From NCBI RefSeq assembly GCF_002980525.1, contig NZ_PVBQ01000001.1, forward strand, positions 248,001-312,000: DNA of 64,000 bases, given 5' to 3'. Positions within the stretch are counted from its first letter, which is position 1. Every line of letters starts with the position of its first letter. The notes beneath the pieces are model-generated. The model searched no databases and had not been told where the DNA came from. It saw only the letters and a program-made list of their open reading frames with translations. The position numbers were made by a program, and so were the translations under genes. The stretch comes from Sphingobacterium haloxyli (lineage in GTDB: Bacteria > Bacteroidota > Bacteroidia > Sphingobacteriales > Sphingobacteriaceae). This document shows positions 1-8,108 of this stretch, in pieces.

Positions 1-645
1 CGACTCAATATCATTGGGGTTAATATTGTCCAGAGGGTTGCCCTGTGCATAATTCCCAGATCCGTTTGGCGCTGCAGTCGCCAAAGGGAATCCATCGATC
101 ACATACAACGGCTCACTTCCTGCCGTAATAGAACCCGAACCACGTACCTGTACGCTAAGCCCCTTCCCCGGTACGCCTGTTGTCTGTTTCACCCGGACGC
201 CGGACATCTGTCCCACTAATGCTTGATCGACACGCACAAGGGGACGTTCTTCCAGTCCGTCGGCATTAAATTTAGAAACAGGTGCGATAACATCCGAACG
301 ACGCTGTGTACCGTAACCAATGACAACTACTTCGTCCAGCATTTCGTCTTTCGCCCGCAAGGTCACGACAAGCGGTTGCAAACTTTTCACCAGCATTTGC
401 TGACTTTCATATTCAACCGAAGAAAATTGCAATGTTTCACCGGGCTTAACCTGAACACTAAACTCTCCTCCAGCTCCAGACGATGCAGACCGGTTATCAT
501 CTCCCAAAACCCGCACCGATACCCCCACTAAAGGTCGCTGCGACGCATCAACCACTTTACCTTGCAGCATGTCCTGTGCAGCAGCCGAATAACCAGCCCC
601 CAGAAAAAGGGCAAGTAAACAATAAAAAAAGATCTGTTCTCTCAT
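1..645 (-). CDS. SusC/RagA-type TonB-dependent outer-membrane transporter, N-terminal part (cut by window edge)
   Basis: The reading frame is open from an ATG at 645 to the left edge (215 codons), so the gene continues outside the window. Translation starts MREQIFFYCLLALFLGAG with a typical signal peptide ending near AAAQ. A carboxypeptidase-regulatory-like beta-sandwich follows (about residues 27-100), then the SusC signature LDEVVVIGYGTQRR (about 103-116), and then the start of the plug domain with VRGSGSITAGSEPLYVIDG. These proteins form the outer-membrane gate of a polysaccharide utilisation locus and normally pair with a SusD lipoprotein, which would lie beyond the left edge. The gene is downstream of the GH28-GH106 operon but separated from it by a terminator, and its upstream region shares a regulatory block with rhaT. 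The family call is seen directly; the substrate (rhamnogalacturonan fragments) is inferred from neighbours. Confidence 0.93.
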   Translation of the reverse strand, partial: MREQIFFYCLLALFLGAGYSAAAQDMLQGKVVDASQRPLVGVSVRVLGDDNRSASSGAGGEFSVQVKPGETLQFSSVEYESQQMLVKSLQPLVVTLRAKDEMLDEVVVIGYGTQRRSDVIAPVSKFNADGLEERPLVRVDQALVGQMSGVRVKQTTGVPGKGLSVQVRGSGSITAGSEPLYVIDGFPLATAAPNGSGNYAQGNPLDNINPNDIES

Positions 646-690
646 AGATTTATCAACTCGTTATACCATAGATTTATAGTAGCTCAAAAG

Positions 691-725
691 CAAGGTAAAA
701 AGTTTGTGTAACAAAACTGTTATGT
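691..725 (-). promoter_or_regulatory. Candidate activator site and promoter for the left-edge susC
   Basis: Read on the coding strand, ACATAACAGTTTT (725-713) is followed after 13 bp by TTTACCTTG (699-691). The same two blocks with exactly the same 13-bp spacing occur upstream of rhaT (30172-30138). TACCTTG fits a shortened Bacteroidota -7 box (TAnnTTG), and the first block would sit where an activator touches RNA polymerase. This is a pattern found by eye, with no experimental support. Confidence 0.45.
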
Positions 726-741
726 ACTTTCATGGTCGTCT

Positions 742-776
742 CAAAAAAAGGCCATTTCCTTATCGAAAATGGCCTC
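742..776 (-). terminator. Rho-independent terminator of the GH28-to-GH106 enzyme operon
   Basis: On the minus strand GGCCATTT (774-767) pairs perfectly with AAATGGCC (757-750) around a 9-nt loop, followed by seven T. It lies just downstream of the GH106 stop at 805 and before the susC promoter, so it isolates susC from the enzyme operon. Confidence 0.85.
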
Positions 777-804
777 TCCCTTAAAACGAATAAACTACTG
801 TATT

Positions 805-3546
805 TCAATAGCTAAATAAACGTACCGGTCCTTTTAGACCGCTATCCATCAGCTTCCAGCTACTTGCATCAAAATCTTTATAATCAATATTTACAAAGTT
901 AATCTCGTGATAATTGCGCCAAGACACGTTTCGTTTGTCCAAATCTCGAATGCGATTAGCCATCAAGTTAGCAACCTCTATCCGTATATCATTTTTTCCT
1001 TCTTGTAAAAAATCACCAATTTCAACCGTAAACGGATGTGCCCATACCACGCCGGCATCCTTGCCGTTGATCCATACGCGAGCACTTTCGCTGACTGCCC
1101 CCAGCTGCAGCTGGTAAGCTTTATCAGATTTTTTTGAGATGGTGAAAGAGCTCTCATACGCTGCCTCACCGGCAAACTTATTAGCTGCCTCATCTCCCCA
1201 GTCCGTCCAATAACTCAGGTTGTTCAATTCCCGGCCTTTGGGCAATTGAGGACCACCTTTCAAGAAACTTACTTTCCACGGATTCACGAATACTTTTTCT
1301 TCCTGTAGCTCGTCGACATAGTGATAAGGTAGATCCGCTTTGTCTGTATCGGATACGTATACGACCCATGCATAACCGGCTGGGATCTGCACACGAACGT
1401 TACCTTTCTCTGCGGGAAGCTTAAACGTCGCTCCCGTCTGGGGATCCAGCAAGGTATAGTTTTCCCCAACACTATTTAGATGAACACGCTGATCGATCAT
1501 TCTATCCGTATGGTTGACCATATAGTAATACGTTCCTTTTTCAGTCACTCTTCTATTAAATTTCAGTCCCGTACGTGCTAATCGCTCTGCATACAGTTGC
1601 TCGGTTTCCAACGCTGAGTACACATCATTTGTGAGGTATATTTTACCGTTGCCGTACGCCGTATACTGGTTTTCCTCGTCCAGTTCAAATCGGAGCGTCG
1701 CCAACAGGTCTTTCATCTTTTTGCGACGCTCTTCCAGATTCGCTAAGCCGCCAACATCTTTCGGTAAAGTTTCAAAAATGAGTGTCGCTCCATTCCTCGC
1801 TAATTTCAATAGATTGTCGAGCGTTTCCTCCGAAAAATAATGTGTCGAAGGAATATAGATAACCTTATAAGGTCGTGCTTTTTCTGCCGTTAACACGAGG
1901 TTGTCCTTTACCTTTGATTCAGCGAGGATGGCATCGGTTACAAAATCAAAACTATACCCCAAGCGCTGGAGATACATGCTTTGTTTGTAGAACTCGGTCG
2001 GGTGTAACCAATCATCAACATGATGTACGCTTAATGTTTTAAATGGCGCTTTGGTATCATGCCAAACATCATATATCGACCAATACACCAATAATTCGTT
2101 ATCTGCCTGTGTCGTCTGTAAAATAGATTGTACACGCGTAATATAACTATTCAATCCGGGGAGGTGAGACCAAAACGAATTGTTAGTCGTAAAATTGACA
2201 GATGCATAAAACAACCAGCCCGGATACGGCACATCTTCCGGAGAATAGGTCGTGCCGTGGTAAAAAACGTGGTTTACCCCCGCCAAAAACAACTGTTCTA
2301 CTTCTGGTTTTGCCTGTGCGAGCGACGTCTTGAAGTGCTCCGTGAGCCATGTAAACGTTTCGGACGACGTATATTTTTTACCTGTCGTATGGGTTGCCGA
2401 CGACGCGAACTTAAACATCATCGGATCAGGATCGACATTACGAACATCAGCACTGTCCCGTCTCAAATCCGGAATAGCAAAAAAACTGGAGCCAAAAGTC
2501 TCACATTCAGCAATATCCGTACTGGCATATAGATCTATTAAGTTTCCCGGCGATCCATGTGCTTGGTTTTTCGATAGCGCCCCCTGTTGATTGGAGAACG
2601 AGGTAAAAGGAACCAAGAAGTTATCCCGAAGAATAGCATTCACCACTTCCCGGTAATCCGACTTCACACGCTTTTCCTTTTCTTTGTCGTTACTCTTTCC
2701 AGCAAAGTCCAGTAAGTATCCCTGTAATTTATATCCCTTCCTTTTTTCAAATTCTCCTAAAAAATGATCAGTCCAGTTGGCACCATATACTTCATAGCTG
2801 TCGTTAAAAAAAGCACGAACCTGTAGATCCTTTCCTTGAAATGCTTCCTGAAAATGACTAAAGTAGCGTTGCACGGGTTCTTTACCCAGATGATCAAGCG
2901 TAAATCCTTCGCCTCCCGGCGCCGCACGTTTGACTTTTTGACGCGTTCTTCCCGAGAAAAGGACGATTACCCGGACGTCTTCGGGTGCTGTCCAGCTTCC
3001 CGACTGGTTATGCATCTGACTATCCAGATTGATCTCCTGTCCATCGGATTTATATGCACGAAGCGCCTGCAATTTGCTAAAACGCTGTTTGGTATCGCTT
3101 ACACCTAGCGGAAACGATATTGCCTGTCCTTGCTTTAGATCGATCTCATCTAAAAACAATTTGGTAGCCGCATGTTGCTCATCGATTTGCGGTCCACCAA
3201 ATGGCCAGCCCGTTCCTAGGTTAATATCCACGCCCATGTGATGGGCGTTTGCTTGATCCACGGTAAATGCCAGCATATCCATCCACTTGTTCGAAAGAAA
3301 AGGGATATACCGATCTTCATACCCTTTGGCACCGTATATAGGGGTCACTTCCACGCCGCCGAAACCTGCCTCATCCAGTAGTTTTATCTCTCTGGAAAGG
3401 TTGGGTTTATCCACAGCGGAGCCTAGCCACCACCAACGTGTCCAAGGTTTCATTTCCTTTGTTACGCTGGGCCACAGGTCTTGTGCCCATCCAGCGGAAG
3501 TAGCCATACCATAACATATCAATATCGTTAAAAATCTCTTCTTCAT
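805..3546 (-). CDS. GH106-family alpha-L-rhamnosidase (913 aa)
   Basis: Predicted to release terminal L-rhamnose from rhamnogalacturonan oligosaccharides in the periplasm. The protein begins with a signal peptide (MKKRFLTILICYGMATSAGWAQ), then the PWTRWWWLGSAVDKPNLSRE start typical of GH106 proteins, with a long catalytic barrel (about residues 25-480). A C-terminal beta-sandwich includes WINGKDAGVVWAHPFTVEI and NDIRIEVANLMANRIRDLDK, the galactose-binding-like end common to this family. It is the last gene of the operon, starting 5 bp after the rhamnose mutarotase stop, so rhamnose release and rhamnose anomer conversion are co-expressed. A second, larger GH106 lies at 36150-39563. The family is clear; the exact linkage cut is not visible from sequence. 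Confidence 0.88.
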   Translation of the reverse strand: MKKRFLTILICYGMATSAGWAQDLWPSVTKEMKPWTRWWWLGSAVDKPNLSREIKLLDEAGFGGVEVTPIYGAKGYEDRYIPFLSNKWMDMLAFTVDQANAHHMGVDINLGTGWPFGGPQIDEQHAATKLFLDEIDLKQGQAISFPLGVSDTKQRFSKLQALRAYKSDGQEINLDSQMHNQSGSWTAPEDVRVIVLFSGRTRQKVKRAAPGGEGFTLDHLGKEPVQRYFSHFQEAFQGKDLQVRAFFNDSYEVYGANWTDHFLGEFEKRKGYKLQGYLLDFAGKSNDKEKEKRVKSDYREVVNAILRDNFLVPFTSFSNQQGALSKNQAHGSPGNLIDLYASTDIAECETFGSSFFAIPDLRRDSADVRNVDPDPMMFKFASSATHTTGKKYTSSETFTWLTEHFKTSLAQAKPEVEQLFLAGVNHVFYHGTTYSPEDVPYPGWLFYASVNFTTNNSFWSHLPGLNSYITRVQSILQTTQADNELLVYWSIYDVWHDTKAPFKTLSVHHVDDWLHPTEFYKQSMYLQRLGYSFDFVTDAILAESKVKDNLVLTAEKARPYKVIYIPSTHYFSEETLDNLLKLARNGATLIFETLPKDVGGLANLEERRKKMKDLLATLRFELDEENQYTAYGNGKIYLTNDVYSALETEQLYAERLARTGLKFNRRVTEKGTYYYMVNHTDRMIDQRVHLNSVGENYTLLDPQTGATFKLPAEKGNVRVQIPAGYAWVVYVSDTDKADLPYHYVDELQEEKVFVNPWKVSFLKGGPQLPKGRELNNLSYWTDWGDEAANKFAGEAAYESSFTISKKSDKAYQLQLGAVSESARVWINGKDAGVVWAHPFTVEIGDFLQEGKNDIRIEVANLMANRIRDLDKRNVSWRNYHEINFVNIDYKDFDASSWKLMDSGLKGPVRLFSY

Positions 3547-3551
3547 CGTTG

Positions 3552-3860
3552 TTAATCTAAATGGAAAACTTTCGTTAAAGGTCTAGAAATGGGCGAAAAG
3601 TCGGCGTTCGTTTCCATGATATCTGCCATATACTTCCACCAACGTTGCACGACAGCTGTCTTTCCTAATTCCTGGGATGATTTACCTGTCAAATACTGGA
3701 CCGCAAACAGTGTATTGGTATCCTCATCCAAAAAAATAGTATAGTCTGTTATGCCACTTTCTTTCAATAGCTCCACCAGCTCCGGCCAAATAGCAGCATG
3801 TCTCCTCTCATATTCTTCCTTCATACCCGGTTTCAATCGCATTTTGAACGCCACTTTCAT
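3552..3860 (-). CDS. rhaM: L-rhamnose mutarotase
   Basis: This 102-residue protein is the usual length for RhaM (EC 5.1.3.32), which interconverts alpha and beta L-rhamnose so the isomerase can use both. Diagnostic features are FKMRLKPGMKEEYERRHAAI with the family's catalytic-type His at position 21, IWPEL following it, and the tryptophan-rich WWKYMADIM near residue 74. There is no signal peptide, so it acts in the cytoplasm. It is sandwiched between two secreted glycosidases: its ATG overlaps the upstream GH2 stop by 4 bp (ATGA type), and GH106 follows after 5 bp. The position far from rhaI/rhaB but inside the depolymerase operon links the two halves of the pathway. Confidence 0.93.
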   Translation of the reverse strand: MKVAFKMRLKPGMKEEYERRHAAIWPELVELLKESGITDYTIFLDEDTNTLFAVQYLTGKSSQELGKTAVVQRWWKYMADIMETNADFSPISRPLTKVFHLD

Positions 3861-6811
3861 CTGTTTATTTTTTTGTGAATATCTATTTCAATAATACTCA
3901 ATCGGCCGTTGGCGCCGATATCATCTCTCGCCACACCGTCATCCAATTTCTTGCCACCTATTTCAGCATGTTGATTCTCCGCTGCGACAACAGAACTACC
4001 CTTCAGCTGGATTTTTACGCGGCGTCCTTGGGTACGTGGGATTTCCAGTGTATAGTAACCCAACGTCGTTTTCGTCTTCCCATCAAACACCAGCTTGTCG
4101 TCGACAAAAACCTGTAGCGGGTAACTCCGTGACCTAAAATTATTCAATTTTACATCAATTTCATCAATATCCGATTTTTTGTCCAGCGTGTATTCTATCC
4201 ACGCGCTTTGCAATGTTCCATCATTCACCCAGTCTGTCAACTCATTGTCGTCATAGGAGGCCATAGCCATCTCTTGATTAGCACCAGCTCTTACTTTCTG
4301 TATAGGCAATGTTATCCGCCGTTGCTTTAAAGGTTCACCATGCAAACCATTTCCCCGGTCCATATTGACCGGTAAGCCCATTCCCGCACGTTTTACAAAA
4401 AGACCACTTTTCTCAACGACAGGAGAAACTTCCCACGAGAGACTATCCGGCAAAAGACCGTTGACCTGTGCTTTTATGTTCATTTCGCCTGACTTTCCGT
4501 ATCTGGTGCGTAGCAATACGCTATTTATACCGCCTTCAACAGGGAGCGATTCCGAAAGGACATAGTTGTTGGGGCCTTGTGCAATACCTCCCCGCCATTC
4601 CATCGGACCGTCCCAACTGAAATCAATCATATGGGTCGCCGTCGGGCAACGTCTACCTTCTTTGTCCAACACTTCCACATCGACTAAAACCATATCGTTA
4701 CCATCGGCATATAAGCCATTATTCCCATGCTGGTAGTTGAGCTTTACCCGATACGGCTCGCCGGCTGTTTGTATTACTTTTTCATTCAACACCTCCCCGT
4801 TTTCATTATATGAACGCGCTTTTAATTCCCCTGCCACAAAAGCTATCTGTGGAAAAGTGAATAAGAACTGATAAGAACGGGCACCAAAACCTTGACTCTG
4901 ACCGTTGACAAACAGTTCCACCTGCTCGCCTGCGCTGACTACATGGATATCTTTTTTTGTATGTGGCGCATAATTCCAATGGCCGATGATGTGCAGCCCC
5001 TTAGGATCTGGATCGATCCATCCATCCCACATGACCTGATGGGCGTAATAGGCATCTTTAGGAATGCGCATGGCATCTACTTCTCCACTTCGACGATAGT
5101 TCTCTTTCCCCCTATAATGCGTATTAGAGTCGGAGAAGATAATATTCACACCGCCCGAGCTTACTCGCTTTCCAGTTCCCGGACGTACTTTCCAGTATTC
5201 CCACCAACGGCGAACCGTCTCCATGGCGTGCTGATCCTGGTTCCTATTGTAAGCACCGGCATCGTTACCCTTATACAGCGGCCCTTCTCCCTCTTTGTGG
5301 AAAGGATAAGTATGTTCATCCCAATACTTACGCAGGCCTTCATCGCGCATGTATTCGGTGGCAATCATCGGGTGTCTACCGCTCTTATTAATGTAGAGCA
5401 TTTCACCGCCGTATTCCGCCAGTTTACTATCCAACATTTCACGAGATCCGACGGCACGGCCTCCATGGGGATCATATTGGTCACGAATGGCAATCATTTC
5501 AGCCATGTGTTCTTCGGAGATTGATTCATTTCCACTTTCCCAAAAAATAACACTCGGGTTGTTCCGGTAGTAAATGATCGCATCGCGCATCAGTTCGGTC
5601 CGCTGCTCCCAGCGGCGACCATCTACGTCCCTTTCCGCGTCTCCCGCGGGCAGCATTTGCATCAGTCCGACACGGTCGCAAGATTCCACATCCTGACGCC
5701 AAGGCGCAACATGCATCCAACGAACCAGATTCGCATTACTTTCCACCATCAACTTGTTGCTGTAGTCACTCAGCCACGGCGCCACAGAAAGTCCTACTGC
5801 CGGCCACTCATTGCTCGTCCGTTGGGCATACCCTTTCATCATCAACACTTGATCGTTTATAAAAACCATACCGTCCCGAAAAGCTGTTTTACGGAATCCT
5901 GTACGCGTATCCACCACATCAATCGTCTCGCCATCAACGACTAACTTCGTCGTTACTGTATATAGATAACCGTATCCCCAATTCCAAAAATTGACATCGT
6001 CCAATTTAGATTCCGCCCGAATCGTCCCCGTCGCTCCTGCCGCTAACGAAAAAGGACTTTCAAATGTATGTACAAGCCTACCTTCAAGATCCCGTACTTC
6101 CACTAAAAACTGTCCTTTAGACGTCGCAGATGTTTCATTTTTCACTTCGGATTCTACGTGGAGATCCAGCCGTTTTTTTGAAATATCGATGTTCTGTGCA
6201 TAAACATAGACGCCCGTTGTTCCTAAGTTGGAATATAAAGGCAAGGTCTGGTACGTTCCTCCAGTAAAATGAATCCAAACATTTTTGGGGATACCGCCAT
6301 AATTTGCGTTGAAATTTTTATCGTTCCATTGGAAAATACTATTGGTCGCTTTTTCCCTATATCGCCAGTCGTTATCGGTTCGAATAGCGATTACATTTTC
6401 GCCTTTTCTTAGCACGCTTTGCGAGATATCTAAGCCCGCTGCCATAACGCCATTCTCATGACGGCCAATCCACGTGCCGTTCAGATAAAATTCCGCGCCG
6501 AAACGCACACCTTCAAATTCCAAAAATACCTTTTCTTGCGGCACATCATCCGGTAGTATGAACGTCTTGCGATACCAGACCACTCCAGTACTGTGTTCGT
6601 GTATTGGCTTTGCAAAAGCCTCATCTTCGTTCCAGGCGTAGGGCAACGTAACAGCCCTCCATTCCGTATCGTCAAATGTGGGCTGCTGGGCTTCTTCTAA
6701 ATCGCCCTTGTGAATCTTCCATCCAGCGTTGAAACTATATGTCTGCCTGGGTTGTGCCCATGTTGCTAAACCATAGAACAAGACACATATCGTTATACAC
6801 AGTTTTGTCAT
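3857..6811 (-). CDS. GH2-family beta-glycosidase (984 aa)
   Basis: Secreted (signal peptide MTKLCITICVLFYGLATWAQ). The N-terminal sugar-binding jelly roll (about 25-185), an immunoglobulin-like domain (about 195-310) and the TIM barrel follow in GH2 order. WESGNES places the acid/base Glu at about 429, and MIATEYMRDEG a candidate nucleophile Glu at about 486. After the barrel come DUF4982-type and further beta domains, and a C-terminal discoidin-like region (about 845-975). GH2 members in pectin loci act as beta-galactosidases, beta-glucuronidases or beta-galacturonidases; the sequence does not decide between these. It starts 37 bp after the GH105 stop and overlaps rhaM by 4 bp, so it is translationally coupled. 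Confidence 0.87.
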   Translation of the reverse strand: MTKLCITICVLFYGLATWAQPRQTYSFNAGWKIHKGDLEEAQQPTFDDTEWRAVTLPYAWNEDEAFAKPIHEHSTGVVWYRKTFILPDDVPQEKVFLEFEGVRFGAEFYLNGTWIGRHENGVMAAGLDISQSVLRKGENVIAIRTDNDWRYREKATNSIFQWNDKNFNANYGGIPKNVWIHFTGGTYQTLPLYSNLGTTGVYVYAQNIDISKKRLDLHVESEVKNETSATSKGQFLVEVRDLEGRLVHTFESPFSLAAGATGTIRAESKLDDVNFWNWGYGYLYTVTTKLVVDGETIDVVDTRTGFRKTAFRDGMVFINDQVLMMKGYAQRTSNEWPAVGLSVAPWLSDYSNKLMVESNANLVRWMHVAPWRQDVESCDRVGLMQMLPAGDAERDVDGRRWEQRTELMRDAIIYYRNNPSVIFWESGNESISEEHMAEMIAIRDQYDPHGGRAVGSREMLDSKLAEYGGEMLYINKSGRHPMIATEYMRDEGLRKYWDEHTYPFHKEGEGPLYKGNDAGAYNRNQDQHAMETVRRWWEYWKVRPGTGKRVSSGGVNIIFSDSNTHYRGKENYRRSGEVDAMRIPKDAYYAHQVMWDGWIDPDPKGLHIIGHWNYAPHTKKDIHVVSAGEQVELFVNGQSQGFGARSYQFLFTFPQIAFVAGELKARSYNENGEVLNEKVIQTAGEPYRVKLNYQHGNNGLYADGNDMVLVDVEVLDKEGRRCPTATHMIDFSWDGPMEWRGGIAQGPNNYVLSESLPVEGGINSVLLRTRYGKSGEMNIKAQVNGLLPDSLSWEVSPVVEKSGLFVKRAGMGLPVNMDRGNGLHGEPLKQRRITLPIQKVRAGANQEMAMASYDDNELTDWVNDGTLQSAWIEYTLDKKSDIDEIDVKLNNFRSRSYPLQVFVDDKLVFDGKTKTTLGYYTLEIPRTQGRRVKIQLKGSSVVAAENQHAEIGGKKLDDGVARDDIGANGRLSIIEIDIHKKINR

Positions 6812-6848
6812 ATCATTAGGGCTTTTATCTCTGGTTTTATAGTCTATG

Positions 6849-8009
6849 TTATTTGCTTGTTTCCATCAATCGATACACTTCCGTACCCGCCAACAAGAAA
6901 CATCCGAGCCCATAATCTTCAAAATCAGGTACACTTGCATAACTCACGGGTTGTCCATCCTTGGGTTCTTTTCCAGTTCCCTGAAGATAGCCTAAGAAAC
7001 CAGATGGGTGTACGGCTTCGCTCACCATCCCGTTCCAAGCCTTCTCCAAAGCTGGCTGGTACGTAGCCTTATCCAAGATACCTTCATTTATTCCCCAAGC
7101 CATACCGTACACAAAAAGAGCGGTTCCGCTGGTCTCACGACCGCCAAAATTCGTGGGATCGTGCATACTGACATTCCAGAAGCCATCTTCCCGTTGTGTA
7201 GCCAGAACACCTTCCATCAGATCCTTGAAATCTTGTAGATATTCCGCACGATGCCGTTGGTTTTCCGGAAGAAGATCCAGCACACGTACCAACGCGGCTA
7301 CCACCCACCCGTTTCCACGCGACCAATAACAATCTTCCCCATTGGGTTCTTTATAAGGCGGAACGAAATCTTTATCGCGCCACCATAATTTATCTTCCCT
7401 GTTATATAAACCGCCCCCTTCAATATCTCTTGAATGCACATACATCTTATACATGTAGTCAAAGTATTGCTCGTCATCGTACATAACTCCCAATTTCGTA
7501 TAGATAGGCATTGCCATCTGAATAGCGTCTATCCAAGTCCAGTCGTCCACTTTTCCCGATGCGATGATGAAATCGATATTCTCTTTAATATCTGCTATGC
7601 GCTCCGGTTGCGGGTCTATTTCGTAAAGGTCGAGATAGGTCTGACCACAATTTTGATCGTCGGCGTTACGCGTTTCCGTACCATTACGCAGCCCCCATGC
7701 ATGATTATTGCCCCAGTCTACGGCATAATCATAATATCGTTTATCCGGATCGATTTTATACAACGCCATTAAGCCCTCATAGTACACACCCCTCGTCCAG
7801 ATATTACTCGGACGCCAACGAGTCGTATAGATAGGTTCCTTCGTATCCGGCCATTTATCCATAAAATAGTTATTGGTTCGTCGCAAGATTTCCAATACTT
7901 CGTGTTTTTCTTCCTTTTTTGATACCAATTGCTTTTTGGGAGCACAAGCACTCAGGATAACCATCATCAACAGCAGCAGGCTATACGTTGTTCTTCTTTT
8001 ACTACTCAT
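6849..8009 (-). CDS. GH105 unsaturated rhamnogalacturonyl hydrolase, lipoprotein (386 aa)
   Basis: Removes the 4,5-unsaturated galacturonate left at the non-reducing end by rhamnogalacturonan lyase. I start it at the ATG at 8009 because the protein then opens MSSKRRTTYSLLLLMMVILS followed by a lipobox Cys (VILSAC); an ATG at 8063 would place 18 untypical residues before the signal. Family motifs are NADDQNCGQTYLDLYEIDP, YWSRGNGWVVAALVRVLDLL and TSGTALFVYGMAWGINEGIL, all typical of the alpha/alpha-six-barrel GH105/GH88 group. It sits in the same operon as PL11, which makes its substrate. A copy of the CAGGAY direct repeat lies 72 bp upstream, so it may also have its own promoter. Confidence 0.9.
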   Translation of the reverse strand: MSSKRRTTYSLLLLMMVILSACAPKKQLVSKKEEKHEVLEILRRTNNYFMDKWPDTKEPIYTTRWRPSNIWTRGVYYEGLMALYKIDPDKRYYDYAVDWGNNHAWGLRNGTETRNADDQNCGQTYLDLYEIDPQPERIADIKENIDFIIASGKVDDWTWIDAIQMAMPIYTKLGVMYDDEQYFDYMYKMYVHSRDIEGGGLYNREDKLWWRDKDFVPPYKEPNGEDCYWSRGNGWVVAALVRVLDLLPENQRHRAEYLQDFKDLMEGVLATQREDGFWNVSMHDPTNFGGRETSGTALFVYGMAWGINEGILDKATYQPALEKAWNGMVSEAVHPSGFLGYLQGTGKEPKDGQPVSYASVPDFEDYGLGCFLLAGTEVYRLMETSK

Positions 8010-8080
8010 CGTATTATTGAAATAGATTATTTGATTTATATTGTTGCAACGATAATACTGCATAATTTCTTACCGGGCAA

Positions 8081-8096
8081 CCTGCTGTATCCTGAG
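8081..8096 (-). promoter_or_regulatory. Direct-repeat operator candidate upstream of GH105
   Basis: On the coding strand this reads CAGGATACAGCAGG and continues GTTGCC style (CAGGTTGCC). It is almost the same as the site upstream of GH28 at 13941 (CAGGACACTACAGG then TTGCC). It lies between the sulfatase stop and the GH105 start, suggesting an internal promoter. Confidence 0.45.
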
Positions 8097-8108
8097 AAAG
8101 GATGAAAT

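Noticed and set aside
4892..5524. Plus-strand open frame of 210 codons opposite GH2
   Set aside because: It is antisense to the catalytic barrel of a clear GH2 gene, and its composition is that of a reading-frame shadow.
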